Notes: generated by a model from the letters alone, not told the origin. DNA of 64,000 bases from Hymenobacter cyanobacteriorum (GCF_022631375.1 NZ_JALBGC010000003.1:1017707-1081706); one strand, 5' to 3'; numbered from the stretch's first letter, positions 16,979-25,845 are shown. Made by a program: numbers and translations.

Positions 16979-17647
16979 ATGGAACTCCTTAAGCATTTCT
17001 TCGACCTGTTGCTGCACCTCGACAAAACCCTCGTGAACGTGGTGCACGACTACGGCAACCTCACCTACCTCATCCTGTTCCTCATTATCTTCACCGAGAC
17101 GGGGGTGATTGTGTTTCCCTTTCTGCCCGGCGATTCGCTGCTGTTTGTAGCCGGCACGCTGGCCGCGCAGCCCAACCCCGAAACCGGCCACCCGCTGCTC
17201 AACATCTGGCTGCTGATTCCGCTGCTGATGGCGGCCGCTTTTATCGGCGATAACCTGAACTATATGGTGGGCGACTACCTGGGGCCGCGCGTGTTTCGCG
17301 AGAATTATAAGTTCCTCAACCGCAAGTACCTCGACCAGACGCAGGCGTTCTATGCCAAACACGGCGGCAAGACGATTATCATGGCGCGCTTCGTGCCCAT
17401 TGTGCGCACGTTCGCGCCGTTTGTGGCCGGCGTGGGCACCATGACGTACCGCTACTTTGCTACGTTCAGCATTGCGGGCGCGGCTTTGTGGGTGGTGTCG
17501 CTCACGCTGGCGGGCTACTTCTTCGGCAACATTGCGTGGGTGCAGAAGAATTTCACGCTGGTGATTTACGCCATTATTCTGGTGTCGGTGCTGCCGCCGC
17601 TGTTCTCGTTCCTGAAGGATAAATTCGGGAACAAGCAAGCCGTTTAG
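16979..17647 (+). CDS. DedA family membrane protein
   Basis: A 222-residue integral membrane protein of the DedA/SNARE-associated family, whose members act in phospholipid flipping and envelope homeostasis. Motifs include ETGVIVFPFLPGDSLLFVAG (E and FLPGD), FIGDNLNYMVGDYLGPRVF, FYAKHGGKTIIMARFVPIVR (the family GGK...ARFxPxxR) and TFAPFVAGVGTMTYRYF. A TTG 60 nt upstream would lengthen the frame, but the ATG at 16979 fits the family start (MELLKHFFDLLLHLD). Monocistronic; aroE follows after 67 nt. Confidence 0.92.
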   Translation: MELLKHFFDLLLHLDKTLVNVVHDYGNLTYLILFLIIFTETGVIVFPFLPGDSLLFVAGTLAAQPNPETGHPLLNIWLLIPLLMAAAFIGDNLNYMVGDYLGPRVFRENYKFLNRKYLDQTQAFYAKHGGKTIIMARFVPIVRTFAPFVAGVGTMTYRYFATFSIAGAALWVVSLTLAGYFFGNIAWVQKNFTLVIYAIILVSVLPPLFSFLKDKFGNKQAV

Positions 17648-17714
17648 CACGCAGCAATTGCGAGGGCAGCAGCACGTGCCTTAGCTTGCGGTCAGATACC
17701 TGTTAACCTTATCT

Positions 17715-18458
17715 ATGCGCCAGTTCGGGCTTATCGGCCGCACCCTGCAGCACTCGTTTTCACAGACTTACTTCACGCAGAAGTTCTACTCGCAGGGCCT
17801 GGCCGATGACCACCGCTACGACCTGTTCGAACTGGCCGACATCCACGAGCTGCCGGCACTGCTGCGCGCCAACCCCGATTTGGTGGGCCTGAACGTGACC
17901 GTGCCTTATAAGGAAACCGTGGTGCCGTACCTCGACGAACTGGCGCCCTCGGCTGCCCGCGTGGGAGCTGTGAACGTGATTGAGCGCTGCTCCGACGGCC
18001 GACTGCGCGGCCACAACACCGACGTGGTGGGCTTTCGGGAGTCGCTGCGGCAGTTTTTTCCGGCCGGAGCGCAAGGCCGGGCGCTGGTGTTGGGGGCCGG
18101 CGGGGCGGCCAAAGCTGTGATAGTGGCCCTCAACGACCTGGGCATTGGCCACTGGAGCGTGACCCGCAACCCGCTGGGCCACGGCCTGACCTACGATGAG
18201 CTCACGCCCGAACTGCTGGCCGCGCACTCGCTCATCATCAATGCTACGCCGCTGGGCACCTACCCGCAGGTGGATGCCTGCCCGCGCCTGCCCTACGAGG
18301 CTCTGGGGCCGCAGCACTACCTCTACGACTTGGTGTACAACCCCAGCGAAACCCTGTTTATGGCCAGAGGCCAGGCTGCCGGGGCGCACGCCAAAAACGG
18401 TTTCGAGATGCTGCAGCGGCAAGCCGAAGCTGCCTGGGACATCTGGAACGGGCGGTAG
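17715..18458 (+). CDS. aroE: Shikimate dehydrogenase
   Basis: Reduces 3-dehydroshikimate to shikimate with NADPH in aromatic amino-acid synthesis. The 247-residue protein shows the substrate-site FGLIGRTLQHSFSQTYF, GLNVTVPYKETVVPYLDEL (conserved Lys in NVTVPYK), GAVNVIERCSDGRLRGHNTD, the NADP fold LVLGAGGAAKAVIVALNDLG, INATPLGTYP and YNPSETLFMARGQAAGAHAKNG. Slightly short but complete. The gene ends 16 nt before a long palindromic repeat that separates it from the convergent serine hydrolase gene. Confidence 0.94.
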   Translation: MRQFGLIGRTLQHSFSQTYFTQKFYSQGLADDHRYDLFELADIHELPALLRANPDLVGLNVTVPYKETVVPYLDELAPSAARVGAVNVIERCSDGRLRGHNTDVVGFRESLRQFFPAGAQGRALVLGAGGAAKAVIVALNDLGIGHWSVTRNPLGHGLTYDELTPELLAAHSLIINATPLGTYPQVDACPRLPYEALGPQHYLYDLVYNPSETLFMARGQAAGAHAKNGFEMLQRQAEAAWDIWNGR

Positions 18459-18474
18459 CTGACTGGCTGCTAAT

Positions 18475-18571
18475 AGACCGTCAAGCGGAGCTTGTCGGAG
18501 CAGGTCTACTGCGATAGTAATTGGTTTACTACTGCAGTAGACCTGCTCCGACAAGCTCCGCTTGACGGTCT
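18475..18571. repeat. Palindromic intergenic repeat acting as terminator
   Basis: The 38-bp arms 18475-18512 and 18534-18571 are perfect reverse complements, and pairing continues imperfectly into the 21-nt loop. The sequence AGACCGTCAAGCGGAGCTTG is not coding. The right arm is followed by TTTTTTT, so it can end aroE transcription; it lies between convergent genes. I take it as a member of a dispersed palindrome family. Confidence 0.88.
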
Positions 18572-18600
18572 TTTTTTCTCGTGTAAAAACGATTTATCGA

Positions 18601-20061
18601 TTATTCCACGCGGGGGGCGGCCTGGCGGCGGCCACTCTGCAGCAGGTAGAGATGGGCCACTTCACCCTTCTCGTTCTTGCCGAACTCGACCTGGGCCGGC
18701 ACGCCGCGCAGCGTGAACAGCACCGGCGAGCTGGCATCGGTTTCGAACTCTGACTGCCCGGTGGCCTGCACGAAGAGGCGGCTATCGCGCTGGCGCACCG
18801 TGATGCGGAAGTTGGGGTTCAGCTCATACACTCCCACGTAGGTGTTCAGGGTGGCAACCGGCACGGTTACGGGCGCGCTCGGGGCGGTGCCAGCTGGCGC
18901 GGCGGCCACGCTGGGCGGGGTGACGGGCTGGTGGTTGATGAGGCGGAGCAGGCCGCGGCGCAGCTCGGCGAGGCCGGCGCGGTTGCTGTGGTTATCGAGC
19001 AGCACGATGCACTGCTGGCGCTGTGGCACCCGCACCAGGTACGACGCAAAACCGTTCACGGCGCCGTTGTGCTCTTGTATCAGCACGGTATCGGGGGCGG
19101 TGCCGATGCGGGCTTTGAAGACCATCCAGCCATAGGCGTAGTTGTCTTTGACAGGCGTGAAGAGCAGGCGCTGGCTGGTGGCCGACAGGACTTTGGTGCC
19201 CAGCAGGGCCTGGTTCCAGCGGTAGAGGTCGGCGACGGTGGAGGTGATGGCCCCGGCGGCGAAGGGCACGCTCATGTTGATGGGCGCGGCGGGGGCAATG
19301 CCGGCGGGCGTGGCGCGGTAGCCGGCGGCGCGGCGTGCATCGGCGGGCTCGGTGGGGGTGTAGGCGGTGGCACGCAGCTTGGCGGGGCGGGCAATCTGGG
19401 CGTCGAATACCCGGGCGTAGGGCTGGCCGGTTACTTTTTCGATGATGGCCCCCAGCAGGATATAGTTGGAGTTGCTGTACTTGTGCTGCGTGCCGGGCGC
19501 AAAGTCGAGCGGCAGGTTGGCGAAGATGGCCACGAGCTGCGTGGGCGTTTGGGGCGTGGTTGATACGGCGGCAAAGGCGGGCTGGGCCAGGTATTCGGGC
19601 AGGCCGGCGGTGTGGCTCAGGAGCTGGTGCAGGGTGAGGGCGCGGCCGGCGGCCGATGGATAGTCGGGCAGGTAGTCGCCCACCCGGCCGTCGAGCTTCA
19701 GCTTGCCCTGCTCCACGAGCTTGAGCACCAGCGCGGCGGTGAACTGCTTGGTAAGCGAGCCGATGCGGAATTTGGTGTCGGGTGCGTTGAGCGTGCCGGC
19801 GGCGCGGTCGGCTAGGCCGTAGCCTTTTTGCAGCACCACGCGGCCCTGGTCGGCCACCAGCACGCTGCCGTTGAACAGACCGGCTTGCGCATATAGCTGC
19901 ACGTAGTCGTCGAGCTGCTGAGCCAGCGAAACGGCGGGTTTGGCCGCCGCCGTAGCCGACGCGGCGGCTGGCGACTGGGCCACGGCAGGTGCGGCAGTGG
20001 CCAGCAGGCCCAGCAGGGCCAGGCAAAAAGAAGAACGGGTGGAAGGCAGCAGGTTTTTCAT
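18601..20061 (-). CDS. Secreted serine hydrolase, beta-lactamase class C family
   Basis: A 486-residue periplasmic or exported hydrolase of the beta-lactamase/penicillin-binding fold. A signal peptide (SFCLALLGLLATAAPAVAQS) is followed by the catalytic SxxK at S102-K105 (GSLTKQFTAALVLKL) and the second motif YSN in GTQHKYSNSNYILLGAIIEK. HNGAVNGFASYLVRVP occupies the place of the third motif. The C-terminal 120 residues, after a Pro/Ala linker, form a beta-rich domain often seen in Bacteroidota serine hydrolases. Likely substrates are peptidoglycan or peptides; true beta-lactamase activity is not implied. Its promoter faces the kinase-LytTR operon across a shared repeat array, so it is probably that system's target. 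Confidence 0.88.
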   Translation of the reverse strand: MKNLLPSTRSSFCLALLGLLATAAPAVAQSPAAASATAAAKPAVSLAQQLDDYVQLYAQAGLFNGSVLVADQGRVVLQKGYGLADRAAGTLNAPDTKFRIGSLTKQFTAALVLKLVEQGKLKLDGRVGDYLPDYPSAAGRALTLHQLLSHTAGLPEYLAQPAFAAVSTTPQTPTQLVAIFANLPLDFAPGTQHKYSNSNYILLGAIIEKVTGQPYARVFDAQIARPAKLRATAYTPTEPADARRAAGYRATPAGIAPAAPINMSVPFAAGAITSTVADLYRWNQALLGTKVLSATSQRLLFTPVKDNYAYGWMVFKARIGTAPDTVLIQEHNGAVNGFASYLVRVPQRQQCIVLLDNHSNRAGLAELRRGLLRLINHQPVTPPSVAAAPAGTAPSAPVTVPVATLNTYVGVYELNPNFRITVRQRDSRLFVQATGQSEFETDASSPVLFTLRGVPAQVEFGKNEKGEVAHLYLLQSGRRQAAPRVE

Positions 20062-20120
20062 AACGGCAAGCAGAAAAGGTGAGAAAAGCAGCGGGCGGCT
20101 CGTTGAGTTGGAAGCCGAGG

Positions 20121-20128
20121 CAAACCTA
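20121..20128 (-). promoter_or_regulatory. -7 box of the serine hydrolase promoter
   Basis: On the minus strand TAGGTTTG matches TAnnTTTG exactly. The predicted start is near 20117, with a leader of about 55 nt. No -33 box is obvious, which suits an activator-dependent promoter. The nearest 9-bp operator repeat ends 32 nt upstream of the box. Confidence 0.6.
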
Positions 20129-20160
20129 GGCGGTCGAAAACGGCGTTTTTCAAGTATTCA

Positions 20161-20211
20161 ACCAACCAGGGCTTTCCGGGTAGCAACGCCGCGTTTGGGC
20201 TGACCAACGCC
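20161..20211 (-). promoter_or_regulatory. Candidate LytTR operator, left array (three 9-bp repeats, 21-bp period)
   Basis: ACCAACCAG (20161-20169), AGCAACGCC (20182-20190) and ACCAACGCC (20203-20211) start exactly 21 bp apart, with unrelated 12-nt spacers. Read on the minus strand they are variants of GGCGTTGGT. Nine-bp direct repeats with 12-13 bp spacers are the known recognition pattern of LytTR domains (AgrA/VirR type). The array sits just upstream of the serine hydrolase promoter. Confidence 0.75.
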
Positions 20212-20248
20212 CCGCCGGGCCGGCTTCCGCCCAGGCCGCCGCCAGCCG

Positions 20249-20299
20249 CCGCGTTGGGGGCCGCCGGGTGGGCATTGGGGGCGGGCCGTGGGGCGTTGG
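20249..20299 (+). promoter_or_regulatory. Candidate LytTR operator, right array (mirror image)
   Basis: CCGCGTTGG (20249-20257), GGGCATTGG (20270-20278) and GGGCGTTGG (20291-20299) again repeat every 21 bp, on the opposite strand from the left array. Each copy mirrors one on the left around position 20230. The last copy ends 33 nt before the -7 box at 20333, almost the same offset as on the other side. Confidence 0.75.
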
Positions 20300-20332
20300 T
20301 TGAAAATTCGGGCCGACCAGGCCACGGCCGGC

Positions 20333-20341
20333 TACCTTTCG
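20333..20341 (+). promoter_or_regulatory. -7 box of the kinase-LytTR operon
   Basis: TACCTTTCG, identical to the box just before uvrB. The predicted start is near 20345. No clear -33 box is present, as at the divergent promoter. Confidence 0.5.
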
Positions 20342-20343
20342 GC

Positions 20344-21531
20344 GTGGAAAACCTGCTGCTCTCGCCCGCCCGCCTTGCTTCTGTTGTTTCGGCTACCGCC
20401 GTGGGAGCCGTGCCGCGCCCGGGTGGCTGGTGGGCAGCCCGCCCGCGCTGGTGGCCGCGCGCGGCCAGCCACACGCCCGTGCCGGGCTGGGTGCACGGGC
20501 TGCTGGTGCTGGTGCTGCTGGCCATCGACGGGCTGCTGTACTACACCATTCGCATCACCCCCAAATCCACCGTCAGTATTGATGCCATGTGGTTTGTGCG
20601 CAATGCAGTGCTCGATGCCCTCACGGCGGCTCTGTTTTACTGGAACTGGGCGGGGCTGTTTCCGCGCACGCTGGCGCTGGGTAGGGTGCGGCGCTACCTG
20701 GCGGGCGTGCTGGCATCGGCGGCGGGCTTCACGCTGCTGCGGCTGGCTACCTCCAACTTGGTGTATCACCTGCTGCAGGGCCGCGACCCCGATTTGCGCG
20801 AGCATTTCTGGCCGCTGTTTGCCGGGCTGCTGCTGGGGGGCGTGGCCACGATGCTGGCCAGCTCGGGCGTGCGCATCACCCTCGATTACCTGCGCGGGCA
20901 GCGCACCCGGCACGAGCTCGAGCGCCAGCACCTGCTCACGGAACTGGCCATGCTCAAAACCCAAATCAACCCGCACTTTCTGTTTAATACCCTCAACAAT
21001 ATCTACTCGCTCACCAGCCGCAAGTCGGACCGCGCCCCCGAGGCGGTGCTGCGCCTGGCCGAGAGCATGCGCTACCTGCTCTACGACAGCAGCGCCGACA
21101 CCGTGCCCCTGAGCCAGGAGCTGGCCCACCTGCGCAGCTTTCTCGACCTGCAGCGCCTGCGCCTCCCCGAAGCCGAAGCTGAAGCCGCCATCGTGCTGCA
21201 CGTGGCCGGCGAGGTAGCGCCCGAAGCTTTCAGCATCGCGCCGCTGCTGCTGCTGCCGCTGGTCGAAAACGCCTTCAAGCACGGCGACCTGGCTGCCCGG
21301 CCCGAGGCCATTCGCATCGAAATCGACCTGCCCGATGCCGCCACCCTGCTCGTGACGGTGCACAACTACGTGGTGGCCCGCGATGCCGCGCTGCCCGCCC
21401 AGCCCGGCGGCCTGGGCCTGCACAACCTGCGCCGCCGGCTGGAACTGCTGTATCCTGGCCGCCACGCCCTCACGGTGCGCACCCTGCCCGGCGAGTACGC
21501 CGTGACGTTGGAGCTGGGCAGTAAGGAGTAG
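20344..21531 (+). CDS. LytS/YpdA-type sensor histidine kinase
   Basis: Membrane histidine kinase of the His_kinase (PF06580) class that pairs with LytTR regulators. Hydrophobic segments LLVLVLLAIDGLLYYTI, VLDALTAALFYWNWAGLF, YLAGVLASAAGFTLLRLA and LFAGLLLGGVATMLASSG suggest four membrane helices with little extracytoplasmic domain. They are followed by TELAMLKTQINPHFLFNTLN with the phospho-acceptor His, then an ATPase part with LLLLPLVENAFKHGD and GGLGLHNLRRRLELLYPG. The start is uncertain: no ATG precedes the first helix. GTG at 20344 is used, but the promoter box right before it makes GTG 20401 or 20410 possible. The regulator gene follows after 71 nt. Confidence 0.88.
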   Translation: MENLLLSPARLASVVSATAVGAVPRPGGWWAARPRWWPRAASHTPVPGWVHGLLVLVLLAIDGLLYYTIRITPKSTVSIDAMWFVRNAVLDALTAALFYWNWAGLFPRTLALGRVRRYLAGVLASAAGFTLLRLATSNLVYHLLQGRDPDLREHFWPLFAGLLLGGVATMLASSGVRITLDYLRGQRTRHELERQHLLTELAMLKTQINPHFLFNTLNNIYSLTSRKSDRAPEAVLRLAESMRYLLYDSSADTVPLSQELAHLRSFLDLQRLRLPEAEAEAAIVLHVAGEVAPEAFSIAPLLLLPLVENAFKHGDLAARPEAIRIEIDLPDAATLLVTVHNYVVARDAALPAQPGGLGLHNLRRRLELLYPGRHALTVRTLPGEYAVTLELGSKE

Positions 21532-21602
21532 GCCGGCAGCACGGGCCAGCGTATTTCCCCACCGCTGCCGCTAACTTGCCGGGCCTTCCCTGCTTCCCCG
21601 CC

Positions 21603-22382
21603 ATGCACCGCCTAACCTGCGCCATTCTCGACGACGAACCGCTAGCGCTCGACCTGTTGGCCGACTACTGCGCGCAGGTGCCGTTTCTGGAGCTGAAAGG
21701 GCGGTTTCACGACGCGCTGGCCGGCCTGGCTTTCCTACAGGACCACCCGGTCGATGTCGTGTTTCTCGACATCAGCATGCCGCGCCTCACTGGCCTGCAA
21801 CTGGTGCAACTGCTGCCTGCGCCCGCGCCGCGCATCATCTTCACCACCGCCTTCGACCAATACGCTGTGCAGAGCTACACGCTGAACGCGGCCGACTACC
21901 TGCTGAAACCCATTGCCTTCGACCGGTTTTTGCAGGCGGTGAATAAAGTGCGCCCGGCCGCCGGGCCAGGCGTGCTGGCCGGCAGCCCGGCCGCCAGTGC
22001 TGCACCGGCAACGCCCGAAACGGCTGCCGCTCCTGCACCACCCGCTACTCCGGCCGCCCCCGCCGATGCCATGTTCGTGAAAAACGAGCACCGCCTGCAG
22101 CGCGTGGCGTTCGATGACATTCTGTACGTGGAGGGCATGAAAGAGTACCTCATGCTGCACACCACGGCCGGCAACATCCTCACGCTGCAATCCTTCCGGC
22201 GCGTGGAGGAAGTGCTGCCGCCCGAGCGATTTGCCCGCATCCACAAGTCGTTTCTGGTGGCGCTCAGCCGCATCGAGCACGTCGAGCGCGGCAAGGTGCA
22301 GGTAGCAGGCCGCCTGCTGCCGGTGGGCGACACTTACCGCGACGCCTTCGCCGAGCTGATTCGGGCGCACCAGCAGCTATGA
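21603..22382 (+). CDS. LytTR-family response regulator
   Basis: A 259-residue two-component regulator. The receiver domain (about 1-118) has AILDDEPLALDLLADYC, the phospho-acceptor Asp in VDVVFLDISMPRLTG, and ADYLLKPIAFDRFLQAV. An Ala/Pro linker (about 120-155) joins it to a LytTR DNA-binding domain: MFVKNEHRLQRVAFDDILYV, EGMKEYLMLHTTAGNILTLQ, FARIHKSFLVALSRIEHVER. Partner of the upstream kinase. The predicted 9-bp repeat operator upstream of the kinase gene is its likely binding site, giving autoregulation and control of the divergent serine hydrolase. I use the ATG at 21603 rather than a TTG 27 nt upstream. Confidence 0.93.
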   Translation: MHRLTCAILDDEPLALDLLADYCAQVPFLELKGRFHDALAGLAFLQDHPVDVVFLDISMPRLTGLQLVQLLPAPAPRIIFTTAFDQYAVQSYTLNAADYLLKPIAFDRFLQAVNKVRPAAGPGVLAGSPAASAAPATPETAAAPAPPATPAAPADAMFVKNEHRLQRVAFDDILYVEGMKEYLMLHTTAGNILTLQSFRRVEEVLPPERFARIHKSFLVALSRIEHVERGKVQVAGRLLPVGDTYRDAFAELIRAHQQL

Positions 22383-22386
22383 AACA

Positions 22387-22422
22387 AAACAGCCCCGACC
22401 CTTTGCAGGGGCGGGGCTGTTT
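22387..22422. terminator. Bidirectional terminator between LytTR regulator and wrbA
   Basis: AAACAGCCCCG (22387-22397) and CGGGGCTGTTT (22412-22422) form a perfect 11-bp stem, with an inner CCCT/AGGG extension, between convergent genes. Confidence 0.85.
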
Positions 22423-22441
22423 ATTGAGCAATACAGCTGGC

Positions 22442-23056
22442 CTACTTCGCCGCCAGCTTCTGGGCGATTTCGGCGGTGTGCCGGCCCTGGAAGCGTGCGC
22501 CTTCGAGTTCGTTGGGGCTGGGCTGGCGCTCGCCCTGGCCGCCGGCCACGGTGCTGGCGCCGTAGGGCGTGCCGCCGGTTACTTCGGTGTGCCCCATCTG
22601 GCCCTGCCAGGCGTAGGGCAGGCCCACCACCACAAAGCCGTGGTGGAATAATTCGGTGTGGAAGCTGCGGATGGTGGTTTCCTGGCCGCCGTGCTGGGTA
22701 GCGGTGCTCACAAACACGCCGCCCACTTTGCCCACCAGCGCGCCCGTGGCCCACAGGCCGCCGGTGCTGTCCATAAAGGCCTGCATCTGGCCGCAAAGGT
22801 TGCCGTAGCGCGTGGGGGTGCCGAAAATAATGGCGTCGTACTGCGTCAGCTCGTCGGGCGTGGCCACGGGCACGTGGGCAAACGCCTGTTGCGCGCCGGT
22901 GGCTCCGGTTTTGTCGAGAATGGCCTGGGGCAGCGTTTCGGGCACGCGCTTCACCACCACTTCGTTGCCGGCAACTTCGCGGGCGCCTTCGGCAATGGCC
23001 TCGGCCATTTTCCAGATGTGGCCATAGGTAGAATAAAACAGCACTAGCGTCTTCAT
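22442..23056 (-). CDS. wrbA: NAD(P)H:quinone oxidoreductase, type IV (flavodoxin-like)
   Basis: A 204-residue WrbA-type flavoprotein that reduces quinones by two electrons and protects against oxidative stress. FMN-binding segments are [40 protein letters not shown] (TPTRYG), [20 protein letters not shown] and [20 protein letters not shown]. The frame is open 39 codons upstream, but [12 protein letters not shown] at 23056 is the normal start. Divergent from the ECF sigma factor with a 149-nt gap. Confidence 0.93.
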   Translation of the reverse strand: MKTLVLFYSTYGHIWKMAEAIAEGAREVAGNEVVVKRVPETLPQAILDKTGATGAQQAFAHVPVATPDELTQYDAIIFGTPTRYGNLCGQMQAFMDSTGGLWATGALVGKVGGVFVSTATQHGGQETTIRSFHTELFHHGFVVVGLPYAWQGQMGHTEVTGGTPYGASTVAGGQGERQPSPNELEGARFQGRHTAEIAQKLAAK

Positions 23057-23205
23057 GTGAGCGGGGAAAAAGTTGAGATGAAACAGGTGACCCGAGTGGG
23101 AGAACAGGTAGTACGCAGGCCGGCGCAAAAAGCTCGAAAGCCGGCCGCCAAACTGCCCGTGTAAATTGGGCACACCGACTGCCGTGATACGGGTTATCTT
23201 GCAGG

Positions 23206-24060
23206 ATGAAGGCGGCTTTGGAAGAGTTCGGGCGCGGGCTGGCCACGATTGTGGCGTGGGCTTGCAACCATTTGGCGCGGGTGGGCATCCCCCTTCCGTC
23301 GGCGGTCCACGCGCCGGCGGCTATTGCTACCAACCCGCCTTCTTATGCTGCAAAACTTCCCTCTTTCGACTTCTTCCCTGGCTGGCACGGGCACCAGCCG
23401 CCGGGCGTGAGCGCGGCCACCTGGTTTGCGTTCGGGGCCGATGACGCGCTGCCCGACCAGCCTGCCGTGGCTCCGCGCCTGACGGCCAGCCGCTCGTCGG
23501 CCCTCACCAGCCCGCCCACCGAAGCCGAGCTGATTGACGGCTGCCTGCGCGGCCGCCAGCTGGCCCAGAAGCTGCTCTACGACAAGTACGCCGGCAAAAT
23601 GATGGCCGTGTGCCTACGCTATGCCCAAACCACCTTCGAGGCCGAGGACGTGCTGCAGGAAGGCTTCCTCACGGTGTTCCGCACGCTGGGCAGCTTCCGC
23701 CGCGAGTGCCCGCTGGAATTCTGGATTCGCCGCATCATGATTAACGCCGCCCTGCGGCAGCACCGTCGCAACGCCTCGCTGGTAGCGGTGAGCGACGGCG
23801 ACTACCCCGAAACGCTGTCGAGCGAGGAATTCACGCTCAGCAATTTCAACTTCAGCGAGCTGCTGGAGATGGTGCAGGAGCTGGCCCCGCGCTACCGCAT
23901 GGTGTTCAACCTGTACGCCATCGAAGGCTACACCCACAAAGAAATCGGCGAACTACTCAATATCAGCGAGGGCACCAGCAAGTCGCAGTACTCCCGCGCC
24001 CGTGTTATCCTACAAACCAAACTGGAGCGCCTCAACGCCCCAACCCGTCATGTCCGCTAA
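23206..24060 (+). CDS. ECF-type RNA polymerase sigma factor with N-terminal extension
   Basis: The last 180 or so residues are an ECF sigma factor: sigma-2 ([60 protein letters not shown]) and sigma-4 ([40 protein letters not shown]). The first 100 residues are rich in Pro and Ala and match nothing I know; no other ATG exists before the sigma domain, although GTG at 23407 could start a shorter protein. A -7-like TATCTTGC lies just before the ATG. The stop codon overlaps the next gene, indicating coupling with its membrane partner. Confidence 0.87.
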   Translation: MKAALEEFGRGLATIVAWACNHLARVGIPLPSAVHAPAAIATNPPSYAAKLPSFDFFPGWHGHQPPGVSAATWFAFGADDALPDQPAVAPRLTASRSSALTSPPTEAELIDGCLRGRQLAQKLLYDKYAGKMMAVCLRYAQTTFEAEDVLQEGFLTVFRTLGSFRRECPLEFWIRRIMINAALRQHRRNASLVAVSDGDYPETLSSEEFTLSNFNFSELLEMVQELAPRYRMVFNLYAIEGYTHKEIGELLNISEGTSKSQYSRARVILQTKLERLNAPTRHVR

Positions 24061-25822
24061 TCCTATCGAAAATAACGCTACGCCTAAAACCACCGGCAGC
24101 CTGGAGGAATTATTCCGCCACCACCTGGGCGAGGAGGCCGCCGTGCCCCCGCGCCCCATGCTGTGGGACCAGATTGATAACTCGCTGCTGATTCGGCAGA
24201 ACGAGCAGTACCGCCGTCGCCTCGTGGCCACGCGCTGGGTGGCCGCCGCCAGCCTAATGCTGGCCACGCTGGCCGGCACCGGCTGGTGGGCCAGCCGCAC
24301 CGGCCTGGTGGGCACCCCCGAAATGGCCACGGTGACTGGCCCGGCTGCCAATGGTGCGCAGTCAAATCAGGGCGCCTCGCGCGGCGGTTTTGGCCCGGCA
24401 GGCACTGCTGGGTCGACGAGCCCGGCCGCAGCAACCACCGGTGCGGTGGCTTCCGCCGCCGGTACCGCGCAGCAGGCCGCTGCTGACTATTTGAATGGCA
24501 GCAGCCAGCGCGGAACGACGGGCCGCGGCGGCTCAGGGCGTTCGGTAGCATCGGCAACGGGTCTGGCTTCAACTCGCCGGGCCACTACCTACAGCCGTGG
24601 GCTGAATAATACCGGCGAAGCCGTGTCGGCCACTTACAGCCGCCTGGGTCGCCAGGGCGTAATGGGCCGCAATGCTGCTGCTGCTGCGGGTAGCGAAGTT
24701 GCAACCAGCGCATCGGCAACTGCTAATGAAACTGCGGCAATGTCGGCCGGCTCTGTGGCAATGCAAAACGCCCAATTACCCGCGTCTTCTGCGGATGGAT
24801 TGACTAACTCGAATGCTGCCTCCGGTGCGGTTGCCCTCGGCAGCACTACTACGGCGGCCGGGACTACGCTGGCTACGGGTGGCGCGGGCACTGTTGCAAC
24901 GTCTGCTCCGGCGGCCGCTTCAGTATCAGCTGCTTCGCTGTCGGCTTCGGTTGCGGCCGCGCCGGCCACTGCGCTGGGTGCTGAAGAGGCCGGCCTGCTG
25001 GCCAGCCGTTCGGTTGCTCTGGGCGCGGTCGAAACGCCTGCCCCGGCGCTGCCTGGGGCCCTGGCCGCCGGCCCCGAGCCCACGGAGCTGGCCCTGGGCA
25101 CGCACCGCTGGCAGTACGGCGCGAGCTACACGGCCAGCGCCTTCAACCCCAACATCAACTTCTCGCGGGCTGGCATTGAGCCCGATTTTGGCTACAATCC
25201 CGTCCTCGGCCCGGCCGAGCTGAGCGAGCAGGCCGCCACCGAGTACCGCCAGAACCTGCGCGCCGGCCTAGCCCAGCGCCTGGCTCTCACGGTAGCGCGC
25301 CGCCTGAATGGGCACTGGTCGGTAGGCTCCGGCGTGGAGTTCACCAAAGCCAACGCCCGCTCATCGAGCACCGTGGCCTTTGTGGGCGAGCAGATTGCCG
25401 ACGGTGGCCAGATAGTAGGCAGTGGCCAGCGCCGTACCACCGATTTCAGCTACACCATGGCCGGCCTGCCGCTGGAGCTGCGCTACAGCAACCCCGCCAA
25501 GCACGGCTGGAGCCTCTACGGCCGCCTCGGCGGCGTAGTGAGCGCCCTGCTGGGCAACCGTAGCGAAGTAGCTGGCCGCCCCGAAGTGACGCAGACGTAC
25601 AGCATCACCTCGGCCAGCACGCCCTACCGCCGCCTCACCAGCAGCGTGCGCGGTGCGGCGGGTGCCCGGTTCAGCCCCGGCGCGGGCCGCTGGGCCTTCA
25701 GCATGGGCCCGGTGGCTGAATTGGGCCTGGTGTCGCTGAACGCGCACCCGGTGCAGAGCTACTTTGCCCAGAGCCATCCCTACAGCGTGGGCCTTGAGGC
25801 CGGTGTGGAGTTTGGACGGTAA
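24050..25822 (+). CDS. Probable sigma-factor partner: inner-membrane anchor, long linker and outer-membrane barrel
   Basis: A 590-residue protein starting at the ATG 11 nt before the end of the sigma-factor gene. Residues 1-60 are a short cytoplasmic segment (SLEELFRHHLGEEAAVPPRP, MLWDQIDNSLL), similar to Bacteroidota anti-sigma-like starts but without a zinc motif. One membrane helix follows (RWVAAASLMLATLAGTGWWA, about 63-82). Then come about 260 residues almost entirely of Ala, Gly, Ser and Thr. The C-terminal 230 residues (THRWQYGASYTASAFNPNIN to YSVGLEAGVEFGR) look like an outer-membrane beta-barrel. If read correctly the chain runs from cytoplasm to outer membrane. Role inferred from gene overlap only. 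Confidence 0.75.
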   Translation: MSANPIENNATPKTTGSLEELFRHHLGEEAAVPPRPMLWDQIDNSLLIRQNEQYRRRLVATRWVAAASLMLATLAGTGWWASRTGLVGTPEMATVTGPAANGAQSNQGASRGGFGPAGTAGSTSPAAATTGAVASAAGTAQQAAADYLNGSSQRGTTGRGGSGRSVASATGLASTRRATTYSRGLNNTGEAVSATYSRLGRQGVMGRNAAAAAGSEVATSASATANETAAMSAGSVAMQNAQLPASSADGLTNSNAASGAVALGSTTTAAGTTLATGGAGTVATSAPAAASVSAASLSASVAAAPATALGAEEAGLLASRSVALGAVETPAPALPGALAAGPEPTELALGTHRWQYGASYTASAFNPNINFSRAGIEPDFGYNPVLGPAELSEQAATEYRQNLRAGLAQRLALTVARRLNGHWSVGSGVEFTKANARSSSTVAFVGEQIADGGQIVGSGQRRTTDFSYTMAGLPLELRYSNPAKHGWSLYGRLGGVVSALLGNRSEVAGRPEVTQTYSITSASTPYRRLTSSVRGAAGARFSPGAGRWAFSMGPVAELGLVSLNAHPVQSYFAQSHPYSVGLEAGVEFGR

Positions 25823-25845
25823 GATTTTGGAGTAGAAGTAGTAAG

